A stretch of DNA of 64,000 bases from Sepioteuthis lessoniana (GCA_963585895.1 OY757921.1:80455127-80519126); one strand, 5' to 3'. Shown: positions 21,118 through 34,134, counted from the stretch's first letter. Notes: a model not told the origin generated them from the letters alone. Numbers and translations: made by a program.

Positions 21118-21227
21118 CAAGCTTAACTTAGTTTGACACAAGGCCAAAAATATGGGGCACCGATTGAGAATCAAACTAGTTTATTAACCCAGCATGATAA
21201 TCATTACACTGTGAGGTGCCTCATTAA
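21118..21227 (-). mobile_element. tRNA-derived SINE, family C
   Basis: On the minus strand: AGTGTAATGATTATCATGC (A box region) and 'agtttgattctcaatcgg' (B box). Related copies at 22118-22237 and 39478-39592, also minus. About 110 bases and close to a tRNA in length, but no credible cloverleaf survives. Confidence 0.7.
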
Positions 21228-22117
21228 TTAATAATTCAATTTTATTTCTTTTAGACCAGTTAGTTTGTTGGCCTTTGGCCTTTAATGATTTTTTAGAGGC
21301 ACACATTTTTATGACTTAATGTCCTTCCAATTTTTAATCTTTTGAAGTTGTAGTGATTTTTGTCCAAGATAGCTGTTTTCTTGAGGTAGAGGTTTCTATA
21401 GCAGATATTTCTACCTTTTTAAGAATTCTCATTTCTTATGCAATTAGTTATTTATGTAGTGTGTGTGTTAATTCTAATATTCAATGACTAAATGTTATAG
21501 AACTATTTGCTTCCTTCTAAACTTTTGAAATGCTTTTCATGGTAGAAAATTATTATTAATGAATTTGACATTACAACTTTCATATTGTTTACCTTTCTAA
21601 ATTTTGTTTTATTCTGAGTGAACTACTAATAACAGATCTTGCACTATTCAGTTGACCATATTTTCCCCACCATTTCTCCCTTAGAATTTAGTTATCAGCT
21701 CCCTTTTTCTTTTATCTTTGTCTTCCCATCTCCTTTGCTTTGCTATTCACATTTTAAAACAAACGCGCGTCTTTGATTAATTGAGTCAGGTTTGTAAAAT
21801 GGGTTTGATTATTTCTTGATATTGTAGTGTTCCTAGTTTAGTGGTGGCAGCTGTGACCAGTTAGCTGATTGGGTTTTAATAATACATTTGGTTGTTTATA
21901 GATTTTACAAGTTTTCAAAAACTCTTATTTGGATTAATGAGTTTTATTCATTTATTACAATTTATTATATGGATTTTATCACTTCTCAACAGAACAATAG
22001 GTAGTTGGCTCTTTTAATCTTGTGGATACACAAAGAGAAAATATCAAATATTCTTTATTTTTGTTAACAGAACTACCATTATTTATACAGCTTTGCTAAC
22101 AAAGATATAGTCATTTA

Positions 22118-22237
22118 CTAAGCTTAGCTTAGTTGTGGCATAAGGCGGGAAGTATGAGAGCACCTAGTGAGAATCAAACTCACTAATAATGGTCTGCTAA
22201 TCCAGTTTGCTAACCATTATCTCATGTGACTTGCCCA
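22118..22237 (-). mobile_element. tRNA-derived SINE, family C
   Basis: Same layout as the copy at 21118: 'gtgagtttgattctcactag' as B box and 'gagataatggttagcaaact' near the A box on the minus strand. Confidence 0.7.
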
Positions 22238-22554
22238 GTAACAAGAATATATTTAGTATAAGCGAGACAGCTTTTGTTTATAGAAGAGCTTTCCAGTGAG
22301 TAATCTGAACCTTAGTTGTTCCGAATTAGCTTTAATGTAAAAATGCTTTCATAAATATTTACTGTTAATATATAAACACACATTGATGCAGTGTATATAT
22401 TCCAAAAAACAGTGTTGAATTTTCAATTCACTGTTTTCTACATACCTTTGATTAATATTTAAAATGACCCAAGGTTTAGATTTTAAACATAAGCAGTTTG
22501 CACTGTAAAATCTTTTGAAAAATTTGACTTGATGCTGAGTTTAAGTTCGAGTAC

Positions 22555-22740
22555 TTAAGAGTTGGCTGAAAAGTTCAAAGGCTGACCAAGATACTCTCAT
22601 GAAATGAGACCAAATGAGGTTTGTTTTTTAACAGAGTCCCTCTTGTGGTTCACACACTTCTATCAGTGTTGCAGTGCTTGAATGCCATGGGTCAAAAAAG
22701 TCATCAACAGCAGATATGATGTCATCATATTAACTTTTCC
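22555..22740 (-). pseudogene. Mariner transposase C-terminal fragment
   Basis: Reading the minus strand from about 22710 gives a pattern typical of mariner C-termini (LxxRWxxCVxxxGDYxxK type), damaged by substitutions. The right end 'gagttggctgaaaagttcaa' looks like a mariner terminus and matches 28243. No N-terminal part is present. Confidence 0.6.
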
Positions 22741-23047
22741 GCCCACCTTTTTACGTGCTGTCGGACAAAGAGCTAGCTGATTTTGCAAGCTATTGCACTC
22801 TCTCTTTTTCATTTTGTGCTTGTGTTTTTTTAAGGTGCAAAATCTGCCTTGATGATAAATAAAAATTCATTTATGCAAAAAAATATTTGGTCCTATTAAG
22901 TTTTAAAGTTTTAGCCATAGAAAAGTCTTTTTCTCAATTTGTTGGTCTGTGTTTTTGTATGGACATTCGAGATAAATTAGATTTTCAATGAGTTTTTCTT
23001 CTAATAAATGTAAATTTAATTTCTTTTTGTATAAATAAATAAATAGA

Positions 23048-23235
23048 AGTAAGTTAGCTGACCATGGTTAAGGGTGACCCAGAGGCTCCCTTTTCAATAA
23101 CTACTAGACCAAAGTGTAGGGGAGGACACCATTCCTTTCCCTTGATTGCTCCACTTACCCCTGATCCACACTTGATTGTACCTTATAAGGGTGAATGTTA
23201 AGAAAAGAGGCATCCTGGTCTCCCAGACTATCAAC
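23048..23235 (-). mobile_element. tRNA-derived SINE, family E
   Basis: Minus-strand copy of the family best seen at 38085-38320: 'ctggtctcccagactatc' complements the 'ggtctgggagacctggg' head, and 'aggctcccttttcaataact' the 3' end. Confidence 0.75.
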
Positions 23236-24351
23236 CATTATGCCAATGGGTTGGTTTGAAGTATTAGTCTTGAAAAATGTTATCTTTAAAATGTGAAAAA
23301 ATTTTTCTGTTGGGTGAAGTGTTTTCATATACCCCCTCCCCCATATACATACATACATATATAAAACACCTTTTATTCTTCTTCTCTACAATATAGTTTT
23401 TCTTTGTAATGACTGTGCTTTTCTCAAATAAGATATGTAATAAAACTGATTACCTCAATTTTGGGGGAAAAATGTCAACTGTTTTTAATAAAATTTTGGC
23501 AGGGTGAATAAAAGCATAGGTGTCTACAGGAGGTGAATTTACTAGTTTGCATTTATAAATCCCTTTATAACAGGAGAACAAAAATTGCTGGATCATGTAG
23601 ATTAGTTGCCGGATGTCATACACCAAACAGAATGCCTGATTTGGTCGTTTACATATGACCTGTTCAAAGCATATGGGTCATTTCGATGAACAAACTATTT
23701 GGCTCTGACCCAAAAGTTCCAGATCTTTTTAGCATTGTTAATGACACATAATATTTTTGCAAAAAACATTTAAAAACAATTATATTTTAAATCAGTTATT
23801 TTATAAAAATATTGAATTTTAAAATATACCTCTTTATTATAGGTTATGAGATATCTTTAAAAAAGATTATTATTCAATAATATGAATAAAAATGTAAATT
23901 TAAGAAGGAAAAGATTAATGAAAAAGTAGAATTAAAATAAAATGTTTGAAATTTCAATTCTTATCCCTGGTAAGAGATTTTTAATGAATAAAATTATATT
24001 ATTATCAATGCAAAATCCCACTCTGACCAAAGAGATTTGGATCTTCATTTGTTAAGTCAGTTTTAATCTTTATTTTTGTGGGTGTTATGATTCAATATTC
24101 CATTTATGATAAATTTTCTGTATTTTGTAAAAAACAAAAAACAATTAATCTTGAAACAAAACATTCAATAAATCAATCCCCACTAAACCCATCCTTCCCA
24201 TTAAAAAAAAAATTCAAGAATTGAAGATGTTTGCATTTATAGTTTACAGATTCTTTTCTCATGTAAATTGTATTAAACTCTCATAAATTATGTTTTGTAA
24301 TTTAATATTCAGTTAATTTATTTGGAGATGAATGGAAATTAAATTTGGTTA

Positions 24352-24600
24352 CAAGGGGAGGTACTTGTAGCATAACAGTTACACTGTAGGAAATTGGCAA
24401 CCAGAGTTCAAATTCTGGATGAGGCTGTTTGAGTTTCACTTTGTGCTAATGCCTTTGGGAAAGGCATGAATTCTTCTCCCTGCTCCATTTATGGGCTCTT
24501 TAGCCTTGGTATGGCAACTGGTCTAAGAGAAGGAAAAGTGAGTTCAAACTTGTATACTCTGTTTAAAAAATGGACGTAAAGGCTGCATCAGGTAAAAAGT
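24352..24600 (+). mobile_element. tRNA-headed SINE, family B
   Basis: 'ggaggtacttgtagcataac' head, B box AGAGTTCAAATTCTGG and body 'tgctaatgcctttgggaaag', 'ttggtatggcaactggtcta'. The 3' part is shortened. Confidence 0.8.
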
Positions 24601-26899
24601 TTGAGATTGTAATAAGCAATTTTGTAGAAGTGTTCTTGTATTTTGCCAAATTTTAAGTTAATACTGTCTCTCCTGATTAGTCATAGTTGACAAGTTTGAT
24701 CTACTAACACAACATATTTGATGCTTTACTCCAGAGCTGTATCCATTGATGTGACATTTTTTTTATATAAACAGATGATCAAACATTTGCTTTCTTATTT
24801 CTCAGTTGATTTATTAGAATGTATTCCAGAAAATATTGAAATTCTATATCGTTTATTTCTGTAAGTGATAAAAATACAGCCTAGCCTAAACTATTAGATT
24901 ATATATACAACATTAAGCTTTATTTCATCCTCACATTTGCACATATAAAAACCTCAAGCATCCTTTGCTTTTTACTAATGAAAGCAGAAAATTTGTGCAC
25001 TATAGTCTGTAGAGTGACAGGGTTTCCTTATCCCAATTTAGTATCACTACACAAGGCCCGTTATGTTTTTTCTTTTTTTTTTCTTTTTCTTTTTCTCTTA
25101 CTGGGGACACTCTACTCAACCAATGGTGATTTGTCCTTTATGTAAGATACATCTCTCAAGGTTCATGGTAAGTTTTCAATTGCTGGTCACACTGCTGCTA
25201 TTGTTGTTGTCAGTGTTGTCATTCCTATTGTCCTCATTCATTGTCGTTTCATCTCCTTTACTTGGGTAAGTGAGTATATGCGTAAGACATTTCTTTCCAT
25301 TATCAGGAGGAGTGGCTTTTTCCTTCTCTCATTTTTCATTATTTTCTTTGCTTCTTTATATGCAGGTTTATCTATTCTAAAGCTTTTTCATTTTTTCCCC
25401 CCCACTTTTCCTTTCTTATTAATACTTCTAAAATCCAACAGACATATCATCTGCAACGCTCTTCTCAAATTCATAAGATAAAAATGTAAGCTTTGTTTAT
25501 TATGTTGTGTGCACATGCATATTTATACACACATGCACACACCTATTTTTTTTTTTTTTTTTTTTTTAAAGTGATTTAAATCTTTACTATTTGTATTAAT
25601 AGTTTCATATTTTATTATGTATCAGAAAATATTTATTACAAGTACTAAATGAAGTCTTTAATTTTTCTATTTTTCTGTAAATGTTAACTTGGCAACATAA
25701 ATTGTTTTTATTTTAACAGTAATTAAAGAAAAAAGTTGGTAATCAAATGAATAATTTAAAAAATTATTTTTATTATTGTTTGATCACTAAAGTGTTAAAA
25801 TATGTAATACTAATTTACTAAAAGAATTTTTGGATTTCAAGTTCCAATTTAATGTTTGATAATAATATATTAAAACTGATTATGAAGGTAAGTTGGGTTT
25901 TTTTTTTTTTTTTTTTTTGAGAATTATTGAAAATAATGCAGTCTCCTTTCACAGAAAAATGTAAAAAAATCTTTATATATAACTGAACATTTCAAATCTG
26001 TCAGTTTTTTTTTTTTAGTTTATATCTAACATGTCAATTCAAATAGAATTTTATGATTAAAAGGTACCAATTTGTATAAGGCAAATTTTTGAATGCTTCA
26101 GCTTCAAAATTAAGATGTAATATTTTTAATGTTTTGATGTGAAACACATTAATAATGTTTAGTTTCTTGTCTAGATGTTCTAAAATTGGTCTTAAGATCA
26201 AGGTTTTGGCAAATGTAAAAATCTTGTTTTGAAAGATTTGAAGGTTCAGCTGTATAATTATTTTGATGTTATATGTATGTCTATAAAATTAAAGACCATT
26301 TGTTGAAAACTGAATTTTTATATTTAGATGTAATAGATAATTATGCAATGGGCTCATCTTATAAAATGTATAAAGTATTAACTACTATCATTAATCCATT
26401 TTTGTTTATTTGTTTAATAGTTTACATTGAATTTTATACAAATTTCTTTCTTTTAAGAATGGTGTTCTTATTGCATACTATCTTCTTTCTTTATAATATT
26501 AACCTTTTTATGTGTTTCAAGTTACCTTATTTCCCTGCATTAAGAGGATGTCCTAACAAATCTTAAAAATTTACTCTGAATTCTACTAGTTGCAGGTTAC
26601 CATTTTTATTTTATTTAATTGTATGTTTACTCACTTAAAGACTGACTTGGGCAACCATTAAACTCAGTATGGATTTAGGGTATTATACACCTTAGTAGCT
26701 ATAGCAGTTAATTATGCCACTGTAGTCCTTAGTGATTCTGAGGTTACCTTTCTTGGGAAAGAGAAGGATGCATCCTTTTGTCCATTTCTCTATTGTGTTT
26801 TGTTTATAGACTGTGTTACATAATTAGAGAAGTATTTGTTCAAATTTTCTTGTCTTCCAATCTTCTCAATTGTATCAAACCTGAAATTGAGAAAATTCT

Positions 26900-27275
26900 T
26901 TGAAAAAATCAGAACGGCTTTTGAAGGATTCACTCCACAACTTAACATATTCTGACAATCCGTTGAATTATCAAAGGAATATGAGCAAAGACTCTTGGGG
27001 CAACATTACTGTTTGTAGATTTCTCTTAAGCATTCAATTCCATATGCAGAGAAAAGATGGAACAAATACTGCTTGCATATGATCTTTCCAAAGAAACTGT
27101 TACCACAATAATGATGCTTTACAAAAAGACGAGCAATAGTCTGCTCACCTAATAGACACTGACTTCTTCGACAGATGCTGGAGTCTTGCAAGGAGATACA
27201 TTAGCACCATATTTGTTTATACTCTACTTTGAATATCAATAGATCTAATAAAAGAAAATGATTTCACATTCAAAA
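26900..27275 (+). pseudogene. RTE-like LINE reverse transcriptase fragment (copy 1)
   Basis: Translates in shifting frames to a reverse transcriptase piece: an 'LSKETVTTIMMLYK' type helix, a GVLQGDTLAP-like motif (tgcaaggagatacattagca at 27188) and the segment before the catalytic YADD, 'SIDLIKEN'. Stops and frameshifts throughout. Related to 38335-39205 and 45015-45830, which hold the following part. Confidence 0.7.
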
Positions 27276-27539
27276 AGGTAAGAAGCATGAGGGGTGGGCA
27301 TGCATGAATCTTACCTCATGCATGACTGTCTAAAAAATGCTTTTAGGTCCCAAGCCATAAACCCAGTCCTGCTAAGTGAATACTGACTGGTGGAAAGGTA
27401 CAAATGCCAGGTGAACTCTAGAAGGGCTAAGTAGTCACATCCTATTCATAGAAATTTTATAATTGTGAAGCGTAAAGAGAGATAGGGAAGCAAAAAAGCA
27501 AAACAAAACCAACCGAGCAACACCAAAGAGAGGCAATCC

Positions 27540-27885
27540 GTCACTGGAACTCAGTTACTTGTGGAACCCTCCTCCGGGCTACACCGTAACCAACCACCTT
27601 TCAAATTGTTCATCAACGACACTTTCTTTGTTATTAATCTCATATACCTCAGGGGCAAAGGAGTTCTGTCCCAATCCTCACTATGCCCTTGTTTCATAGT
27701 TGGCAAAGCATGCTGGTCACACGTGGTCAATATGCATAAATACTACAGTGCCGGTGTGTACTAGTTTTCTCCTTGCATTAAGGCTTCGCACACCAGACAA
27801 AGACAAGCTCTTTTATGGCGACGATAAGCGAAGTCATTATCTGATTCAAATTCTTGACTGTCGCGTCTGTGACAAATTGTAAACG
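27540..27885. other. GC-richer island of unknown nature
   Basis: About 345 bases with clearly higher GC and many CpGs ('ctcctccgggctacaccgta', 'atggcgacgataagcgaagt', 'cgcgtctgtgac') inside a very AT-rich intron. Two overlapping open frames (27561-27764 and 27700-27882) encode no domain that I recognise. It may be a fragment of a recently arrived element or of an unrelated sequence. Confidence 0.45.
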
Positions 27886-28239
27886 GATGAATGGAAATAG
27901 TTTTATAATTAACATTTAGTACTTGTCATTTTTGAGAAGTTATAATGGTTTGTATGAGCACAAATGCAAACTCTTATATTGTTACAAATTTATTAGGAAA
28001 ACCATTTTATTTTTTGGGGTTATAACATTTTGATACTATTTGTGCTTTTGAAAATTTCATGATTTGCAATTTCTTGCCATGTTAGTTTACCAGACATTCA
28101 AGCAATTCTTTCAAAATTTTGCAAGTCAAAATTATGATCTATCTTTAACGTGGGAACATCCTCAATGCTGGGAAATACAGTAAGTTAGTCTTTAAGAAGG
28201 AACAAAATTATTCCAGTCTTCTGGGCAGTAACCAATATA

Positions 28240-28440
28240 TGAGGGTTAGCTGGAAAGTTCATAGGCTGAGCAAGATTGAAATGTGAAAAAATGAGGTTTA
28301 TTTTTCAACATAGTGCCTTTTGTGGTCCACACACTTCTTCCATTGGTGTTGACGTGCTTGAATCCCATTAGTCAAAAGAGTTATTAACTGCAGATATGTC
28401 ATCATATGAAGTTTTTAGCATGCCATTGCACTTGCATATC
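28240..28440 (-). pseudogene. Mariner transposase C-terminal fragment (second copy)
   Basis: Same family as 22555-22740: terminus 'ggttagctggaaagttcata' at 28245 and the complement of 'gtggtccacacacttcttcc', which reads as a KKCVDH-like motif. Only the C-terminal end and one terminus survive. Confidence 0.65.
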
Positions 28441-28855
28441 AAATATGGTAAACATTGAAAGTCATTTATAATTTAACATAAATGATGGAATAGAATTTTT
28501 ATACAGAAATGATGACTTTATGATTAAAACAAATATATTTGTATCAACAAAATTTTATCTTTATTATTTTTGTATGTTTATGAAGTTCTGCTTTATGAAA
28601 TGATTTATTTTTGAGAATGTAAATTTCACATTTTATGATGAGTGTATTGTCTGATTATTTCTGCCGATTCATTGTGATTATAATTCCAAAAATGAATTGT
28701 GTTCGTTTTTTTTCCATGTGGCTTAGCAAGCTTTTTATTTTTCCAGTGATTGAATTTTTTTCAATACTTTATAAGTAATCTTAAGAAAAAAGTATTTTTT
28801 TTAAAAAAAAGGAAAAGGTTGAAATTATTTTTACCCCATTTACTTGGATTTTCTT

Positions 28856-28890
<35 letters not shown>

Positions 28891-29748
28891 CTTTTTCTTT
28901 TGATGAAATCTTTTGCTTAGTTTTCTGTAACTATTTCCTTTAGTCCAGGTTAAAAGTGCAGTAAGCGTAATGAGGCTTTGACTTGGTCACTAAAACTCTT
29001 CTTGTTCCTCAATGATACCTGCATTGGAAAAATAAGGTCTAAAAAAATTTAGCTTCAGGTTCCATTTCTGCACTTTTAAACTAGATTAAATAGATTAACA
29101 CCTCTGTTGCAAGAATCCTTCTTGTTTTGTTATTGTCTGCTGAGCTTCCAAGAGAAAAAAAAATTCAGTGTGGTTATTTTTTTTCTTTCTTCTCTTATGG
29201 CTGGCAGAATTGACTTGTTTTCATTTTTGTATTTGAACATTTTCTGTTATAAATTAACACCATTGCTTTTACTGTATTCTATGATTTCATGTTATTATTC
29301 TGGAGACAATCTAAAAGCAATTAAAAATTGTAACCAAAGTTGATAAAAATAAAATTATTCTAGAAAAATGAATATAAAGTTAAGCATAGTAAATCACAAA
29401 TTAATTTCCACTAATAATGAATAGCTTATTTGTGTGTGTCTGCAATAACCTCTATAATTTAAAATTTTTATTTTTAAAACCTTAGACATTATTTATTTTT
29501 TTTTTTTTTTGTAGTATTTTAATCTATTTTTATGAATATTTTGAAAGTGGTATCAGGCAATTATTTTTATAAGTCTTTTGTATGTTATTAAGGAACTTAA
29601 AAATTTTGGCTGATTAAACTTCTAAACTATATAATATTGAAAATTTTAATTCTTTGAAAGCAATTTAATTTTCAAGATGGCAATGATTATATTTATACCA
29701 AAATTTAGATAGGGAAAAAAGTGTACGGTAAACTGTCTAAATGCTTGA

Positions 29749-29842
29749 TTAACCCTTTGAGCCTTGAGCCTAAATTTACCCTCTGCCATATGCAGGAAAA
29801 TAAAAGTAATGGTATACTGGTGTAGTGGGCTCAAAGAGTCAA
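29749..29842. mobile_element. Tiny TTAA-type inverted-repeat element (94 bp)
   Basis: Begins TTAACCCTTTGAGCC and ends GGGCTCAAAGAGTCAA, inverted copies with the flanking tetranucleotide degraded from TTAA to TCAA on the right. Comparable in type to 8891-9031. Confidence 0.55.
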
Positions 29843-31189
29843 TACAAATCAACAACTTATGTCATACTTGACTTGTTACATTTGGTTATAATTAACTGAA
29901 AAAAATCAGGAATTGTAATTTCTTACAAAGTACTTTTAACAAAACTAGTAAACTCCTATGATGGGAGGTAAATATTTGCCTGTGAAGACAGAAAAAGATA
30001 ATCTGTTTATACACTGGAACTGTAATGCTTCAAAGCAATGAAACTTTAATGTATAAAAGATCAGCTCACATGATGCATAGACTTTCATTATATGAAGAAA
30101 CACCATTTGAAAAGTTAACATCTCAATTTTAAATTTGTGATGGTTAAAACTTACTTAACTGTTCCACTTGTTTGTTATCAAGTACAAAAATGTTTCTAAA
30201 GAACTATGTTTGTAAGAATCATCTTTTGTACATCAATGATTGCATATATGAAAATTTGATTTCTCTTTTATAATTACTACAATTTGAGACTGAAGATGTT
30301 AAGTTTTATGCTATTTGTAGTATATTTTAAAAATTGTACAGTTGTGTGCATCTACCTTTCTGTTATATTTTTATTATATTGTTATTCCACAATAGGTTCA
30401 TTATATAAGCTTTTAGGTGTCTTTGTACCTGACTCTCTGTATTATTATATAAGTTCTTTTGAATTTTTATAAGAAATAGATTATATTTGGTCAGTAAAAA
30501 TCCAATGGGCACAGTTTTTAGATGTTTAATTCTATATTAAAAATAAAATTATCAATTCGATTGTCAGATTTTTTTTCTTACACATATATTTCTTAGTCAT
30601 AGATCATTAGGGCTTTTTCTTAAATCTTTCTTCATAGAGTTTACATTATACACTTCTGATTTGTCCTGCCACACTCGGTTTCAAGTTATTTCAAAAAATT
30701 TTCAAGCATTTAACCCATAAACAAAGCATGCAAGATACACTCAGGAAATCATACAATTACTTTCACCTATAATTTTTTTCCTATCAGTCTCTCTCTCACA
30801 GACATACACACTAATTTATACCTAGTTTGGTCTGTTTTATAAATAGTTTGCATGTTTTTTAAATTGTAAGAGCAATGCACTCAATGCCTAATGTGACTAT
30901 CCATTGAATGTGATGATATTGAAGCCTTTATGTGCAAGTCTTGCAGAAGCTAAAGAAAGATTGCACTAATTTTATTTGTTTTTCATCATTCACTTATTCT
31001 CTCACAAATTTTAGGCCATATTTATATGTACTTTATTGTATTTTCATTTCTTTTTCAGTTTGTCTATACTTTAAAGTCTTTTAGGATTTGTTGTTGTGCA
31101 ATGTAAACTTTAGTTTTAGTTCATTTTCACCTATTGAAAGTGAAAATTTTTGTAAATATCAAACTATCCAGAGTGATGATATTTTAGTT

Positions 31190-31437
31190 TATGCCATCAA
31201 TCGCCTGGGAGACCTGGTTTCAATCCCAGGTCAAGTCATACCAAAGACTCATAAAAATGGTACTTGATTCCTCCTTGCTTAACACTCAGTATTATAAGGT
31301 AAGGATAAAGGGTGAAGTAGAGCAATCCAGGGAAAGGAGTTGCGCCCTTGGTGTAGTAGCTATAGAAAAGGGAGCCTTTGGTTCACCCTCGACTATGGTC
31401 GCCAACGTTACTTATATAGAAACTAGCACCTTAACAT
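31190..31437 (+). mobile_element. tRNA-derived SINE, family E
   Basis: B box GGTTTCAATCCCAGG, then 'gtcataccaaagactcataa', 'ccttgcttaacactcagta' and 'gagcaatccagggaaagga', all shared with 38085-38320 and, inverted, with 47955-48192. Confidence 0.82.
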
Positions 31438-31446
31438 GATAGATGG

Positions 31447-31915
31447 CCTAGTTGGCTGGGGCTGTAGAATACACTGACTGCATCTCTGCAGAGTGGTAAG
31501 ACTCCTTGGATCTGACACTAAACAATCTGATGATGAAGCTCCAGTAATGCGGAATACCCCTTTATTGCCACTCTGGCCCAGAGTGGTAGCGCCTGATAGG
31601 GTCCTATCTATGGGTCAAATTGAACTAAACTGTATGCTCATGCTAAACTGAATTGATGGAAATAGTACTGTTTTTACATTTAACTGTGTGTAAATAAATG
31701 ACTGATGTTTGATTGAATTATTAGTGATACATAGCAATACTTGGAACCATTTAACTTTGTTGACTAAACTGAATATCTTGAAATAGAACATTTTTTGGCG
31801 TTTAAACTGTGTACTTATGCTAAACTGAATTGTTTGAAATAGAACTTTTTATATGTATAAAAATAGATTTGCCATTAAATAACCTATAACGGTTGATATG
31901 CCATAAAACCAAACC
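31447..31915 (+). mobile_element. D-family element, subtype D1
   Basis: Head 'ttggctggggctgtagaata' with an intact CTGCATCTCTGCAG hairpin, D body, monomers ('catttaactgtgtgtaaata' near 31678; 'ggaaccatttaactttgttg' near 31743) and tail hairpin 'gccattaaataacctataac'…'ggttgatatgcc' at 31870. It sits only about 280 bp upstream of the LINE. Confidence 0.85.
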
Positions 31916-32091
31916 AAACTAATCAACACAATAGACATCTATATTCCCCAATTGTATCTGTAACTATTGATAACACAAATTTTAAATTCATTGAATAAAG
32001 ATAAAATTTCTTGGCAGATTTTAAACAGTCTATCAATTCCAGTATGAATTTTATTTTTGTTATAACTCTGAAGGTGTTCTTAGCATGGTTA

Positions 32092-32191
32092 TCATCATAG
32101 AATTGGCAACCCAAGTTCAAATCCTGATGACACTGTTTGCATTTCACATGGTGCTAATACCCTTGGGAAAGGTATGAATCCAACTATTCTT
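32092..32191 (+). mobile_element. SINE family B, 5' half, split by LINE insertion
   Basis: 'ttatcatcatagaattggca', B box CAAGTTCAAATCCTG and 'ttcacatggtgctaataccc'. The element stops at CCAACTATTCTT (32180-32191), where the LINE begins. Its other half resumes at 37702 with the same 12 bases. Confidence 0.85.
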
Positions 32192-32791
32192 TCGCCCTGT
32201 CGGCTGGAGCTGTAGAATACGCCGACTGCACCTCTGCAGAGGGGTAAGACCCCGCTCCCAATTAGGCTACCTGTTGGCCATGGGTGGTGACTCGTAAGGT
32301 GCTAGGACGGAACGCTGGTGATTGAGCAGTCATTGATCCAACGACAGTGGTCAATGGCTTGCAACACATCACTTTGGCCCTTATTTGGTCTGATGGGTGG
32401 TCAGATTGGGCCCGATCTGATCAATCATAGTCTCAACATGCTCTAGCACATGTTTGTTTTTTCCCGATCGTATCATACAATCTGCTCTTATGGAACTATT
32501 TGATCTACTTTTGCAGAACTATTCCCAACCTTTTATTCCATACATGCTAGGAGGCGGGAGCTGAGGGTCAACTGTGCTGAGAGGTAGGACTTATGATGGC
32601 TGTGAGATAGTTGTATAATTAAAAGCAGAATTTGGCAGAGGCTCAGAATCATACTCTTTGCATGAGTATACTGGTATTGTATCCCTGTCTCAGCCAAGGC
32701 AAATGGGTTGCCCCCTAGGTTTATTCCTAACATAAGTTGGACTCCATGGTGAGTGGTGGAGCATAGGACCAGTAAATAACAATTAGCAATC

Positions 32792-34044
32792 ATGGCTTTT
32801 TCTTCATCAAAAAAACTTAAATGTACCCTAACGGAAACTGAATCAGACTACGAAGGTGTGGCAAGTTTCCCCAGATTCATAATTGAATCTACGGAAATGC
32901 CAGTAACAAACCTATCACCATTTTTAATTGAAAAAGTAATATCCAGTAATATGACCCCCATCAACGTAAAAAAACTAAAAAATCAAACTGCTTGTTGAAG
33001 TAGATAAAAGAAAAAATGCCGACTTCCTACTGAAAACGACTAAATTCCATACTATAAATGTAAAAACTTACCCTCATAAATCCTTGAATATAAGTAAAGG
33101 GGTTGTAAGAAGTAAGGAATTGTCATTATGCACAATTGATGAAAAAAAAAAAAAAAAAATGAAGAAACAAGGTTTAACAGAAGTAAAGAGTTTCAATCAA
33201 AAAAGAGGGTAAACTCATTGAAACTAACACCTACATAATGACATTTGACCAACCCAAAATACCGGAGAAGATAAAAGTAGGCTACACAATGGAGAGAGTT
33301 GAGAAACTCATACCCAATCCATTGTGTTGCTACAATTGTCAAAAATATGGCCATGATGAGGATAATTGTTGAGGTCAACAAGTATGTGGCAAATGTGGTC
33401 AACAAGATCCTGACCACCACAGTGACAACTGTAACAATCTGTATAAATGTGCAAATTGCGGAGGCAATCATCCCGTCTATGCAAGATCTTGTGAGAGTTG
33501 GAAACTGGAAAAGGAAATATTGGGAATTAAACACAGGAATAACATCCCATACAACGAAGTGCAGAAAATGATAGTAGGATCTAAGACCACAACCTACTCT
33601 CAAGCTGTCCAGCACAATAAAATCCAATATAACTATGAGAGGATAGTAAAAAAATTGATTTGGATGGTGCCGAGCGACTGGGAAGGCTATATCAATGAAA
33701 TAAGAGTTTCACTTGATACCAACAAAATTCCAGAGATACCAACTACAAAAGCCGGTCTTGTAGTAGACAAAGTGAAGACACCTGCACAAACTCACACCTC
33801 CATGGATAAGACTGATCAAGAAAAGAGCATGGGGCTATCACCAACCACACAACCAATTAAGTGTGTAACGGAGAAATCTCCTTCCAAAACAAGACCAAAA
33901 GATAGGAGATCCCCAGTAAGAACACCCACTTCTACAGATACCTCCCCAAACAAGAAACTACAAAAAGATAAGACAAAAATTACTCCAAAACAAAAACCGT
34001 CGAAAGTGAAAATGTTGAATCAAGTAACAAATTCAAAATCTTAG
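32792..34044 (+). pseudogene. LINE ORF1 (zinc-knuckle, gag-like), broken
   Basis: A start codon at 32792 opens a frame that is broken near 32998; later frames continue to a stop at 34042-34044. Three CCHC-like knuckles can be read at about 33328-33369 (CX2CX4HX4C), 33382-33429 and 33448-33492, with an in-frame stop directly after the first. The C-terminal part is rich in Lys, Thr and Pro, as in many LINE ORF1 nucleic-acid-binding proteins. Two or more frameshifts separate start and knuckles. Confidence 0.85.
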
Positions 34045-34134
34045 AAAAGATGGAAATAGAAAACAGCCCCCAAGTACATAAACATAAAGGCCATAAAAAT
34101 AAATGATCAAACAGTCCAGATCTAAGGTCTAACA

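Noticed and set aside
27561-27882. Two overlapping open frames in the GC-richer island
   Set aside because: No recognisable domain, no splice context linking them to RPTOR; kept only as a composition anomaly.
33193-33627. Minus-strand open frame of 144 codons
   Set aside because: It is the complement of the LINE ORF1 zinc-knuckle region; hydrophobic residues come from reversed codons, with no independent support.
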